Positions 31,444-42,632 of a stretch of 64,000 nucleotides of DNA are shown here, one piece after another. The stretch is from Carnegiea gigantea (lineage: Eukaryota; Streptophyta; Magnoliopsida; Caryophyllales; Cactaceae): assembly GCA_029747015.1 (NCBI GenBank), contig JAKOGI010001571.1, forward strand, positions 149,115 through 213,114. The letters are read 5' to 3'. A program made the position numbers and the translations under genes. The stretch's first letter is position 1. The number at the start of each line of letters is the position of its first letter. The notes beneath the pieces were generated by a model, which saw only the letters and a program-made list of their open reading frames with translations, searched no databases and had not been told where the DNA came from.

Positions 31444-33027
31444 TTCTCCCCTTGTTGGGAAGATTTGATCCTCAAATCAGAAAGGTAGTTATCTGCTTCA
31501 TAAGGGCTTAAATCAGCAACATTAAATGTAGCTGATACTCCATAATCCCCTGGTAACTCCACCTTATAAGCATTATCATTAATCTTCTCCAAAATCTCGA
31601 ATGGACCATCTGCTCGTGGCATCAGCTTAGTTTTCCTTTTGGAAGAAAAACGTTCTTTACGTAGATGTATCCAGACCAAATCACCTGGCTTAAAAAGCTT
31701 CTCTCTTTTATGCTTGTTAGCTTGGGCCGTGTATGAGAGTGTAGTTTTCTCGATCTTAGCCTTTACTAACTCATGCAACTTCTGGATTTCTTCCACTCTA
31801 GCTGCGGCATCCGCACTTGGTTTTTGACTAACGGTCGAGGAATAAGATCAAGTGGACTTAGGGGGTCAGTCTCTTTTACACCACCTTAAAGGGTGATAGA
31901 CCAGTAGCCTTGCTTGGAGTCTTGTTGTATGCAAACTCAGCGTGTGGAAGTAACAGATCCCATGTTTTAGCTTGGTGCTTAATCAAAACTCTTAATAAGG
32001 TACCAAGAGTTCGATTAGCCACCTCCGTTTGCCCATCTGTCTGGGGATGGCAAGTGGTACTGTACTTGAGTTTAGTACCTAGTTTTTTCCACAGAGTAAT
32101 CCAAAAGTGACTTAAAAATTTGGTATCTCGATCCGAGACAATGGAACGAGGAATTCCATGTAGTCTCATAACCTCCTTGAAATAGAGTTCAGCAACATGA
32201 GTGGCATCATTAGTCTTGTTGTAGGGAATAAAATGAGCCATCTTCGAAAATCGATTCACAACCAAAAAGATAGAATCTTTATTCCTTTGTGTCTTTGGTA
32301 AACCAAGTATGAAATCCATACTCACGTCTACCTATGGCAACGTAGGAATAGGAAGTGGCGTGTACAACCCCTAGAGGAGCGAATGACTCTTCGCGATCTG
32401 ACATGTACTGCACCTTCTAATGATGTCTTGAACATCTTTCTCCATGCCTGGCCAATAATAATGTTCCCTAAGCATGGTTAGGGTCTTATCTTCGCCAAAA
32501 TGACCAGCTAAAGAACCAGCATGGACTTCTCGAACCAACAACTCACGAGTGCTGCATTTGGGGACACATAACCGAGCACCTTTAAAGAGAAACTCATCTT
32601 GAATTAAGAAATCCCCTTTGGGATGTTTAGCACACTCAGAGTATAACACCTCAAAATCTTCATCACCCTGGTATAAAGCCTTTAGATGCTCAAATCCAAG
32701 GATACAAGCATCTAACTGGAACAACAATAGATAACGCCGAGAAAGGGCATCGGCGCCTTGATTCAGCTTGCTGGACTTATGCTTGATAGTACAGTGAAAG
32801 GACTGCAGGAACTTAACCCATTTGGCATGGCGTGAGTTTAACTTATGTTGGCCTTGAATATACTTCAAAGCCTCGTGATCCGAATGAAGAATAAACTCAC
32901 TGGCAACCAAATAATGATTCCAATGTTCCAAGCATCGAACGATGGCATAGAACTCTTTGTCGTAGGTTGAATATCTTCTTCTGGTATCACATAATTTCTC
33001 ACTGAAGAAGGCTAAAGCACGTCCTTC
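31272..33027 (-). pseudogene. G RNase H end and integrase with LTR-encoded tail
   Basis: RNase [26 protein letters not shown], then GADALSRRY. Integrase: GHFGEDK, HYYWPGM, CSTCQIAKSH. Two stops follow (near 32371 and 32331), one a TGG-to-TAG change. Core: [47 protein letters not shown]-terminus: [35 protein letters not shown]. The frame continues SDLRIKSSQQGENDGG across the purine tract into the LTR and ends FSPGFCYLITQV. The J and K elements end with almost the same tail, although they have no integrase. Confidence 0.9.
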
Positions 33028-33893
33028 TTAGGTAAGAATTCCACTAATACCAACTCTAGAAGCATCGCACTCAATTCCAAAGACCTTCTCAAAGCATGGT
33101 AGAGCTAATACCGGTGCTTGAGTTAGTCTCTCTTTCACTTCTTCAAAGGCTGCTTGGGCTTTAGGATTCCAAGTGAATGAGGAACCCTTAAGAACTTCAG
33201 TCATAGGAGCTAAAATAGTGCTGAAATTACGTATGAATCTCCTATAGAAAGAAGCCAAGCCATGAAAGGTTCGAACATCATGAATACTCTTAGGAACAGG
33301 CCAAGTCCGAATAGCCTCAATCTTGCTTTCATCTGCCTTAATACCATTTTCAGAAACAATATAACCTAAGAAGGTAACTTCATGGGTAAAGAAGGTACAC
33401 TTCTTTAGGTTTCCAAACAATTTCTCCTTTTCAAGAATGAGCATCACCTGAGTTAAGTGATCTTGATGCTCTTGCTCATTCTTGCTAAACACCAAAATAT
33501 CATCAAAGTAAACAACCACAAACTTGCCCAAGTATGGCCAAAATACTTGATTCATCAATCTCATAAACGTACTAGGGGCATTGGAAAGACCGAAAGGCAT
33601 GACTAACCACTCATATAATCCGCCCTTAGTTTTGAAAGCAGTTTTCCACTCATCGCCCTCCCTAATACGAATCTGATAATAACCACTCCTCAAATCAATC
33701 TTACTAAACACCTTAGAGCCATGTAACTCATCCAACATATTTTCAAGCCTAGGTATAGGGTACCTATACTTGATAGTAATTTTGTTTATGGCCCTACTGT
33801 CAACACACATCCTCATACTACCATCCTTCTTCGGGACCAAAAGAGCAGGAACAACACACGGACTTAAGGATTCTCGTACCAACCCCTTAAATA
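33028..33893 (-). pseudogene. G reverse transcriptase and RNase H start
   Basis: Uninterrupted from [21 protein letters not shown] through [23 protein letters not shown] and [20 protein letters not shown] lies at 33499-33510, followed by [15 protein letters not shown] and [11 protein letters not shown]. RNase H begins [14 protein letters not shown], where the conserved Gly after CDAS is Arg. It stops at 33028 with TAA, where relatives have LTQEG (CAA to TAA). Confidence 0.92.
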
Positions 33894-35198
33894 TCAGTTC
33901 TTCAACTTGACGTTGAATTTCTTGAGCTTCTTTGGGATTTGTCCTGTAGGCTGGCTTATTAGGTAGAATGGATCCTGGGATAAGGTCAATATGATGTTGA
34001 ATGTCACGCTTTGGGGTAAACCCGAAGGTATCTCATCTGGAAATAGGTGACTAAACTGATTCAATATGACCTTGGCTATGGGATGGGATGGAAGTGGTGT
34101 TTCTGGATCATCTTGTACTTGCAATATCCACTCTTTCAAGGCCTTGAACTCATGTTGAGAAGCCTTTAGAAGTGGTTCAACATATGTCAAAAGCAAGTCA
34201 GATTGATTTTGGCTTTTTTGTGGTTTCATTTTGTGGAGTTCGGATGGTAACATAGGATTCTGGGTAATCTTCTTGCCATCTTTGGCAAAAGAATAGGTAT
34301 TTAGGTAACCATTATGCGTGACCTTTCTATCATACATCCATGGTCTTCCTAGTAAAATATGGCAAGCATCCATGGGGATAACATCACACCAAAGTTCATC
34401 TTGGTTGTTCTTACCAAGAGAGAATGAAATCAAACAACGAGAATTAACTTGTAATCCCTTGCCTTGATTTAGCCATTGAATATTGTATGGGTGTGGGTCT
34501 GCCGTGGACTGAAGGTCCAGTTTCTCAATCATGCTTAATGAAACAACGTTGGCACAACTTCCTCCATTGATGATTAACGAGTACACCTTGCCTTGGACTG
34601 TACACCATGAGTGAAAGATGTTCTCACGTTGTTCATCCTTAGCAACTCGTTGATTACTCAATACCCTTCGAATTACTAGCATCTCACCTTCATCTGCGTT
34701 TTCCATAAACTCCTCCTCATCATCCTCATGATCTTCCTCAGCATCTTCTTCCTTTTCCTCTTCTTTCTCCTCGGCAAATTCTCCCTCTATGGCTTCCCAC
34801 TCAGCTAAGGTAACCACTTTGCGACTAGGACAATCAGAAGCAATATGTCCTAAGCCTTGACACTTACAACACCTTCTCTGGTTTATGGGGTATGGGTTTG
34901 GACATGGGGAATTCGGTGGTGGCCTTGGAGGAGCTTGGTTCTTTTGTGGATTGGTTGGGAAAGGAGTAGATGGTTTAGGCTGAGGTGTGGTACTTCCCTT
35001 GTTGAAGGGTTGCCCACGGTTTGGTACTGAATTTGGCTTAAAAGAATCACGAACATTCATCCTAGACTTTCTTTGTTGCCCCACCTTATGTGCTATGACA
35101 CACACTTCGTCAAAGGTGGTGTAAGCTTGCAATTCAACCACGTTGGCTATCCTAGGATCAAGCCCTCCTAGGTAACAAACCATGGTCTGCTCTTCAGG
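33894..35198 (-). pseudogene. G gag C-terminus, linker, protease and RT start
   Basis: Resumes G gag next to the insertion site of I: EEQTMVCYLGGLDPRIANVVEL, Pro-rich region, zinc knuckle CCKCQGLGHIASDC, a long acidic linker ending ENADEGEMLVIRRVL, then protease. The protease active site reads LIINGGSCANV: the catalytic Asp codon is AAT at 34566-34568, a G-to-A change that would kill the enzyme. CHILLGRPWMYDRK follows. A one-base loss near 34015 shifts the frame at GLPQS, where relatives read GLPPKR. Confidence 0.9.
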
Positions 35199-35203
35199 CT
35201 CAT

Positions 35204-37528
35204 TGATGTACCTGCCGATGGTTCAAGCTAAAACTCAAATTAAGAGTGAAAGCTTACAAGCCAAGGGAGGATACAATCAAGGGAAAACCAAGGAAAGTGG
35301 ACACATAATATGATGGTTGTGAAGCATCAAACATGTGAGGGAGGAATGGAACTTAGAATCAAGGGATTCTAAGTAAAAATCTAAAGGGAACTTTGAGATA
35401 TCTTCAAGGGGATTGTGTTGGACGTATGAAGGGTAGAAGATAACCAAGCTAAACATGAAGCAAACAAGAAAAAAACCACACGGCAAGGGTGGCACGGTCG
35501 TGTACTTAGGCACGGTATGGCCGTGCCATATTGCTGCCAAGCATGGCCAGTTTTGTGAAAGACAATTCGAGAAGGGAAGACGCACGGTCGTGCGTCCAAC
35601 CGTGTGCAGCCTCGGGTTGCAAATTGCAGGGTACGCACGGGCGTGCGTTGAACCGTGCGTGGACTGTGATAAGCTTGCCTTGGATGAATCTTCACGGTTT
35701 TGAATGTCTTTGAGAGCAAAGCCTATTCTAATGCAATGAGCTTTGTTTGGACTTGATTCTATGAGGGGAAAGGTAGAAGGAGTAGTATTGAAAAGGGGGA
35801 ATGGAAGTATGGTAGGTGGTTTAATGGAATGACTTGAAGAACATTCAAGTATTGAAGGTGATAAATGAAGAACACGAAGAACGAAGAAGATCAACTTGAA
35901 GATTCAAGCTAATCAAATGATTTAGGATAGAACTAAACTCCACGGTTTAAGTTTGGCTTTGTGTTTGTGTGGAAAGCTAAGCCAAAGGGGCTATCCTTAG
36001 CCTTGCATCAGCATGGTAATGGATGAATGAAAGTTTGTAAATGTATGGAATGAAGGAGAATTAAAGATAAGAATTCACTAACTCAATTTAAGCTAGCAAA
36101 TCTTCCTTCACTTCTCTTTGAATACTTGAAGATTATCAAGGTAGTTGGATAGTGCTAAACTCAATGTTTGGATACAGATATCACCGCCAAACTTAAGTTT
36201 AGAGTCTTTAACCTTGGATTAAGATACAGAAACACCACTTAATTCAAGATTAAAACCTACTTGATCACCACCTTAATTGACTAGATTAAGGATAAGCAAG
36301 TTGGAATTTGGTTACACTAAGGCATGAAAGCACAAGCTCTCAAAGGGGTTTTCTTTCAAAATCTGATATCCTGTTACAAGGGGGGGCTGCGTGCCTTTAA
36401 ATAAGCAAGCTAGCAGCCACACAAGCACACACCTCACCTTTCCCTCCTAAGGAGGAAAGGTATTAAGAGCTAAACAAGCTGATTTGTGCTAATCTAAAAT
36501 ACAAGCTTACTTAAACTAGTCTAATACATTCTAAACATGAAGTAAAACATTATTAATACTTATTATACATTAATCTACTCATAAACCAAGCTTAAACATG
36601 CTGATTTGCTTGTTGAATTCCTATTGGACAGTCGTAAAGTGCCTTCCCCTTTTCGGCTCACCACTCAGATTGCATGGTGCTGTTTTCTCCTTTGTTTTCT
36701 CATTGGTTCACATGTTTCAAAGCCTTCTCAGCAGCAAATTATTGTGTTTCTAGCAAGCCTTGGACGTGGTGTGATGTAGGCAAGCAACCAAGCAGCTAGG
36801 AAAACCCACTTGAGAAGGAAAAACACCTCATGCTTAAACCGGGTTGTGCTGGCAGAATGCAGGGTCTGATTGCAGGCCACGTTTCCCAGGGCAAACGTGG
36901 TCATAACTTGTCTTTCCACACATGGTTGGAAAGCTTAAGAAGTCCTCTAACCGCTCCAAGTAGAATTACTCAATTTGGAGTTCATTTGCCTGATGAAAAT
37001 ATCAAAATGGCTGGGCTGGTCTGAACTGAGTCTCAGTCTGCACGGTTTGGAAGATTGACCTGGTTCTTCATCTTCCACTTGACTTAACTTGCTTTTATCA
37101 CTTGGACCACATAGCTAACATCTTGGGGACCCAAAATATGTAAAAATACAAGACTTATACCAAAATATAGCTTAAGCAATGAAAAGAACAAAATCGGATA
37201 CATTCTGACCCTGCTGGACAGTTTGTATATCTTGGGTTTATTAGCTAATTTGAGAGGGCAAATGAAGTCCAAATGGGATGAAACGTTTTTTGTTGCAAAG
37301 CTGACTTCTTTAACTTTAATCCCAATGCAAAATATTGGACTTAAACCTTAAAGGGTTTGACGTAATTAACCTCTCAAAACCGGGTTTGCTGCTGAAAACA
37401 AACCTGACCTGCTGTTTTAGGTCCTTAAACAAAACAAGGATGAATTATTCACCCTTTAATCACCAAAATGAAATTACCTAGCTTGATTTGATTTTTTTAA
37501 ATCAAAGGGCATGGAGGGATCTCCATCA
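35204..37528 (-). repeat. Element I 3' LTR (2325 bp)
   Basis: Plus strand TGATGTACCTGCCGATGG...GGGATCTCCATCA. Roughly twice the length of the C-family LTR. The U5-side third contains GC-rich dyads (about 35478-35660), which in D, E, H, M and L lie after the primer site. Long stop-free stretches here (for example 35277-35894, minus) differ between the two LTR copies and show no recognisable domain. Confidence 0.93.
35478..35660 (-). repeat. GC-rich dyad cluster inside the LTR of I
   Basis: Plus strand CACACGGCAAGGGTGGCACG, GGCACGGTATGGCCGTGCC, GCACGGTCGTGCGTCC and GCACGGGCGTGCGTTG. The second LTR has the same cluster at about 38651-38835. It equals the leader motif of other families but is upstream of the primer site and duplicated with the LTR. 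Confidence 0.8.
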
Positions 37529-37560
37529 TCCTCCCCTTGTTAAAAAGATTTGTCCTCAAA

Positions 37561-38262
37561 TCAATTTAGGTAATTACCTCCTCTTCTTGATTCATTGTAT
37601 GGCTGAAATAGAATCAACCATTCGAATAACTTGCCTTTGATCTTGGAGGCTCTCTTCTCTTCTTGTCCCTTGCTGATTTGGATGTTGTATATGGGGGACT
37701 CTTTAAACATGTCATGAACCACTTCCTCACTTACTCTTAATTCAAGATTAGGAGTTGTAAGTACTGGCCTTGAATGCTTTTGACAGAAGGTTTGTTTGAG
37801 TGCTTTGGGTGGGGGTGGAGTGGGTGAAAGTTTTGATGGTTCACCAAAAGGAATGAAAAGATGGTTATGATGGTTCTTGTCTTTTGGGGGATGGTGGGTG
37901 ACTAAGGTGAGTATTTCACCTTCTTCTGCCTCAAGCTTTTTCTCTTCAAATGTATTCCCATCTTTCTCTTCTCGATCCTCCTTTTCTTCCTCCTTGATTT
38001 CCTCTTGTTCATCTTCATGTTCATCAAACTTAGGAGGTAAGTTGGTGGTAACCTCATTAACTTTATGACTTTGATCTATTTCTGGTGAAACAAAGGGCTG
38101 ATTGGATTTCCTTCTTTCCTCAAACCAGAGGGTGAGTAGATTAAGTTCTCTTTCTTGTTGTTGCATTTCCCAGTTTATTTCTTGTGCTATGAGGTCAAAT
38201 GCTTCAAGCTCTTTTTGTAGTTTGAGGATTTTTCTAAGGGACATATCTTTCCTAATTCTCAT
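37561..38262 (-). CDS. Element I 233-aa Gag-like remnant protein
   Basis: Intact ORF starting MRIRKDMSLRKILKLQKE about 100 bases after the primer site, the same spacing as gag in J. Residues 1-55 form a coiled coil rich in Gln/Glu (LEAFDLIAQEINWEMQQQE), like the N-terminus of Gag. Then comes an acidic Glu-rich stretch (about 75-120) ending AEEGEILTLV, corresponding to the DEGEMLVIRR linker of autonomous relatives. The Gag core and zinc knuckle are absent. The C-terminal part has KGKLFEWLILFQPYNES, which resembles PSLFEELILFQPNSP at the end of J and K. The frame ends close to the purine tract. Function unknown; it may be a particle-associated or vestigial protein. Confidence 0.8.
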   Translation of the reverse strand: MRIRKDMSLRKILKLQKELEAFDLIAQEINWEMQQQERELNLLTLWFEERRKSNQPFVSPEIDQSHKVNEVTTNLPPKFDEHEDEQEEIKEEEKEDREEKDGNTFEEKKLEAEEGEILTLVTHHPPKDKNHHNHLFIPFGEPSKLSPTPPPPKALKQTFCQKHSRPVLTTPNLELRVSEEVVHDMFKESPIYNIQISKGQEEKRASKIKGKLFEWLILFQPYNESRRGGNYLN

Positions 38263-38359
38263 TACGAAAGTGGGTGTTTTGAGGGAATGAATTTGGATTT
38301 GTGTTTTGAGGAGCTTTGGGCGTGTGGATGGCGTGGGTTTCAGGCCAAGTTCTGAACTT

Positions 38360-38371
38360 GCTCTGATACCA
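38360..38371 (-). promoter_or_regulatory. Primer binding site of I (initiator Met tRNA)
   Basis: Plus strand GCTCTGATACCA, four bases from the LTR at 38376. Confidence 0.93.
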
Positions 38372-38375
38372 AATA

Positions 38376-41300
38376 TGATGTACCTACCGATGGTTCAAGC
38401 TAAAACTCAAATTAAGAGTGAAAGCTTACAAGCCAATGGAGGATACAATCAAGGGAAAACCAAGGAAAGTGGACACATAATATGATGGTTGTGAAGCATC
38501 AAACATGTGAGGGAGGAATGGAACTTAGAATCAAGGGATTCTAAGTAAAAATCTAAAGGGAACTTTGAGATATCTTCAAGGGGATTGTGTTGGACGTATG
38601 AAGGGTAGAAGATAACCAAGCTAAACACGAAGCAAACAAGAAAAAAAACCACACGGCAAGGGTGGCACGGTCGTGCACTTAGGCACGGTATGGCCGTGCC
38701 ATATTGCTGCCAAGCATGGCCGGTTTTGTGAAAGACAATTCGAGAAGGGAAGACGCACGGTCGTGCGTCCAACCGTGTGCAGCCTCGGGTTGCAAATTGC
38801 AGGGTACGCACGGGCGTGCGTTGAACCGTGCGTGGACTGTGATAAGCTTGCCTTGGATGAATCTTCACGGTTTTGAATGTCTTTGAGAGCAAAGCCTATT
38901 CTAATGCAACGAGCTTTGTTTGGACTTGATTCTATGAGGGGAAAGGTAGAAGGAGTAGTATTGAAAGGGGGGAATGGAAGTATGGTAGGTGGTTTAATGG
39001 AATGACTTGAAGAACATTCAAGTATTGAAGGTGATAAATGAAGAACACGAAGAACGAAGAAGATCAACTTGAAGATTCAAGCTAATCAAGTGATTTAGGA
39101 TAGAACTAAACTCCACGGTTTGAGTTTGGCTTTGTGTTTGTGTGGAAAGCTAAGCCAAAGGGGCTATCCTTAGCCTTGCATCAGCATGGTAATGGATGAA
39201 TGAAGGTTTGTAAATGTATGGAATGAAGGAGAATTAAAGATAAGAATTCACTAACTCAATTTAAGCTAGCAAATCTTCCTTCACTTCTCTTTGAATACTT
39301 GAAGATTATCAAGGTAGTTGGATAGTGCTAAAACTCAATGTTTGGATACAGATATCACCACCAAACTTAAGTTTAGAGTCTTTAACCTTGGATTAAGATA
39401 CAGAAACACCACTTAATTCAAGATTAAAACCTACTTGATCACCACCTTAATTGACTAGATTAAGGATAAGCAAGTTGGAATTTGGTTGCACTAAGGCATG
39501 AAAGCACAAAGCTCTCAAAGGGGTTTTCTTTCAAAATCTGATATATGTTACAAGGGGGGGCTGTGTGCCTTTAAATAAGCAAGCTAGCAGCCACACAAGC
39601 ACACACCTCACCTTTTGATGTATATGTGGGTGGTAAGTGAACCAAATCAAACTCCAACTCAAAATAAGCCAAATTGGGAAGAGAAATGAAAGATGGATGA
39701 GATGGATGAAGAATTTCACTACACAAGAAAAAGGAATAGAACAAGATCTTGTAATTGAGATAATCCTTCACGGAGCCACTCAATGACTTGACCTTGGGCT
39801 AATTCTCTTGTCTTAACCAAGGAATCACTCCAATTGGAAAAAGGAAGAGAACCTAGAACACCACTTGAATTTGCCACAATTCAAGATATAGAACTAGGAA
39901 TTTAGTTGCACTTTTGAGAAACACACTCAAAGTACTTGTATTGCTTTGGAAATTTCTTACAATGCTGAATGAATAGCTTCACACGCCCCTCCCCTTTTTA
40001 TAGACTCAGCAAAAGACAATCAAAGGACTCAAATAACTCCTAACAATTAAAACTAGCTAATGAAAAGTCTAAGAAAAATGAAAAGACTCATCATAAAAGG
40101 GGTGGGGGAGGTTACAAGGAATATTCTAGGATTTTTGCAGCTGATTACATCAATCTAGAAGCATCTAAAACGTGCACAATATCAGCCACACAAGTATATG
40201 TAACCGAAGACTCTTCATATTCCCAGCATTAATGCTTGCAACTGCCTCAACTTCAACAGAGCATAACTTCCAGAATACGCGGCCAAATCACGCGTTCTTG
40301 GGCTTGTTAGAAAGCCCTGGAAGTCTATTTTCCAGAATGGGCTCATTTGCTCAATTTGGATAAGCGGTTTGAAAGTTATGGCCCAAACAATGCACCTATC
40401 TCAGACTGGACTGGATCAGCATAACGTATCTTTGAGTGATATTTTGCCCAATCAAATGATGTCCAAATTAAACAAACTTGGGCTTATTTGAAAGCTGAGA
40501 TCTTAAAATTCAAAAGCACATGGACCCTCAAGTTGTGGGTCCACGTGATCTTGTCCAAAAGTGGTCACAAAAATCGGGTTCCGCAGGGATGAATTCGGCA
40601 CCAAATTTCTAGCAAAGCTTAACCCCTTTTTGACCTCTCCATAGTGTCGCGAGTCTTTGAACTCACTTAAGAAGACCAAATAAGCACACTTCCAAGCATG
40701 ATCTTCTTTGACCCTTTTCTTCTTTGAAATTGGACTTGAATAAAAATGATGCATATGGAAATATGCATCACCTTTCCCTCCTAAGGAGGAAAGGTATTAA
40801 GAGCTAAATAAGCTGATTTGTGCTAATCTAAAATACAAGCTTGCTTAAACTAGTCTAATACATTCTAAACATGAAGTAAAACATTATTAATACTTATTTT
40901 ACATTAATCTACTCATAAACAAAGCTTAAACATGCTGATTTGCTTGCTGAATTCCTATTGGACAGCCGTAAAGTGCCTTCCCCTTTTCGGCTCACCAATT
41001 AGATTGCATGGTGCTGTTTTCCCCTTTGTTTTCTCATTGGTTCACATGTTTCAAAGCCTTCTCAGCAGCAAATTATTGTGTTTCTAGCAAGCCTTGGACG
41101 TGGTGTGATGTAGGCAAGCAACCAAGCAGCTAGGAAAACCCACTTGAGAAGGAAAAACACCTCATGCTTAACCCGGGTTGTGCTGGCAGAATGCAGGGTC
41201 TGATTGCAGGCCACGTTTCCCAGGGCAAACGTGGTCATAACTTGTCTTGCCACACATGGTTGGAAAGCTTAAGAAGTCCTCTAACAGCTCCAAGTGGAAT

Positions 41301-41862
41301 TACTCAATTTGGAGTTCATTTGCCTGATGAAAATATCAAAATGGCTGGGCTCGTCTGAACTGAGTCTTAGTCTGCACGGTTTGGAAGATTGACCTGGTTC
41401 TTCATCTTCCACTTGACTTAACTTGCTTTTATCACTTGGCCCACATAGCTAACATCTTGGGGACCCAAAATATGTAAAAATACAAGACTTATACCAAAAT
41501 ATAGCTTAAGAAATGAAAAGAACAAAACCGGATGCATTCTGACCCTGCTGGACAGTTTGTATATCTTGGGTTTATTAGCTAATTTGAGAGGGCAAATGAA
41601 GTCCAAATGGGATGAAACTTTTTTTGTTGCAAAGCTGACTTCTTGAACTTTAATCCCAATGCAAAATATTGGACTTAAACCTTAAAGGGTTTGACGTAAT
41701 TAACCTCTCAAAACCGGGTTTGCTGTTGAAAACAAACCTGACCTGCTGTTTTAGGTCCTTAAACAAAACAAGGGTGAATTATTCACCCTTTAATCACCAA
41801 AATGAAATTACCTAGCTTGATTTGATTTTTTTAAATCAAAGGGCATGGAGGGATCTCCATCA
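38376..41862 (-). repeat. Element I 5' LTR, split by solo LTR S2
   Basis: Plus strand TGATGTACCTACCGATGG...GGGATCTCCATCA. Net length is 2327 bp once S2 and one TSD copy are removed. A dyad cluster lies at about 38651-38835. Confidence 0.93.
39616..40770 (-). repeat. Solo LTR S2 (1155 bp, M family) with TSD CCTTT
   Basis: Plus strand TGATGTATATGTGGGTGG...ATATGCATCA, flanked by CCTTT at 39611-39615 and 40771-40775. The minus-strand U3 start forms TGATGCATAT/ATATGCATCA arms with one mismatch, as in M. U3 encodes ARNLVPNSSLR and VDPQLEGPCAFE, matching the LTR-encoded tail of D. Confidence 0.95.
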
Positions 41863-41867
41863 CTCAT

Positions 41868-42519
41868 GAATGTCACATTTGATCATGAGTTTCTCAAACT
41901 CACGTGTATATTCTTCAACACTCATTTTGCCTTGATTCAGATGGTAAAAGAGCATGTATTGATCTTGGACATACGTGGAAGGCAAAAACCGTGCCTTCAT
42001 CTTGGCTTTCATCTTATCCCAAGTAGCAATCTTACTTTTCCTCTCCCTAGTTCTCTTAGCATTAAGGTTTGTCCTCCATAAAGAGGCATATTTCCTTAGT
42101 CTAAGAGCAACTATCTTGACTTTCTTATCCTCCGGAATCTCCTTAAACTCAAAGATACGTTCCACTGTTTGTAACCATTCAATGAACTCATCAGGATCTA
42201 ACTTACCTTCAAACTCAGAAATTTCAACCTTGAATTCATTAGAGTTGAAAGTAGGCCGTGTTCTTCTTTGTGTTCTTTCGAATGGTACATCCTCTTCAGA
42301 GAATGATAATGCATTGCTAGCTTCCTCTTCATGGCCATAATCCGTCCCAATTCGAATACTTGGTGGCTCTTGAAGCTTTTGCTTTTGTTTCATGTGGTTT
42401 CCAAGTTGTTTTCTCAAGTACTCATCTTGTGCTTTGAGTTCTTGATTACTCACACTCATTTCTTGCATTTGCTTGGAAAGAACCTCGAGCCTTTCTTCCA
42501 CAGACATGCTAGTACTCAT
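41868..42519 (-). pseudogene. G gag N-terminal piece
   Basis: Starts MSTSMSVEERLEVLSKQM at 42519 with a coiled coil (SNQELKAQDEYLRKQLG). The Gag core follows: FEGKLDPDEFIEWLQTVERIFEF, LRKYASLWRTNL (second Trp changed to Arg), VEEYTREFEKLMIKCDIHE. It is interrupted by I at CTCAT, then continues at 35198. This half has no stop. It is close to the J and K gag proteins. Confidence 0.93.
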
Positions 42520-42616
42520 TGCGATCGCAGGAATGAACGGTTTGTGCTTGATTGTGTTTGACTGATTTCAGAGATAGACTGGGAATGGCGTGGGGTTCAG
42601 GCAAGGATCTGAACTT

Positions 42617-42628
42617 GCTCTGATACCA
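42617..42628 (-). promoter_or_regulatory. Primer binding site of G (initiator Met tRNA)
   Basis: Plus strand GCTCTGATACCA, four bases from the 5' LTR. Confidence 0.93.
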
Positions 42629-42632
42629 AAAT

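Larger units (their letters stand above)
35204..41862 (-). mobile_element. Element I: non-autonomous LTR retrotransposon with one small ORF
   Basis: LTRs of 2325 bp (35204-37528) and 2327 bp net (38376-41862 minus S2), TSD CTCAT at 35199-35203 and 41863-41867. The internal region is only 847 bp (37529-38375) with PBS, one 233-codon ORF and a purine tract. It has no protease, RT, RNase H or integrase. Its U3 matches the LTR of C (for example AAGATGTTAGCTA...GGTCCAAGTGATAAA on the minus strand), so C-family enzymes are the likely helpers. The LTRs look nearly identical by eye. Confidence 0.95.

Noticed and set aside
35277..35894. 205-aa minus-strand ORF in the LTR of I (and the 147-148-aa ORFs at 38449-39067)
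   Set aside because: It lies wholly in LTR, differs in frame between the two LTR copies, and has no recognisable domain; it is a by-product of the dyad cluster.
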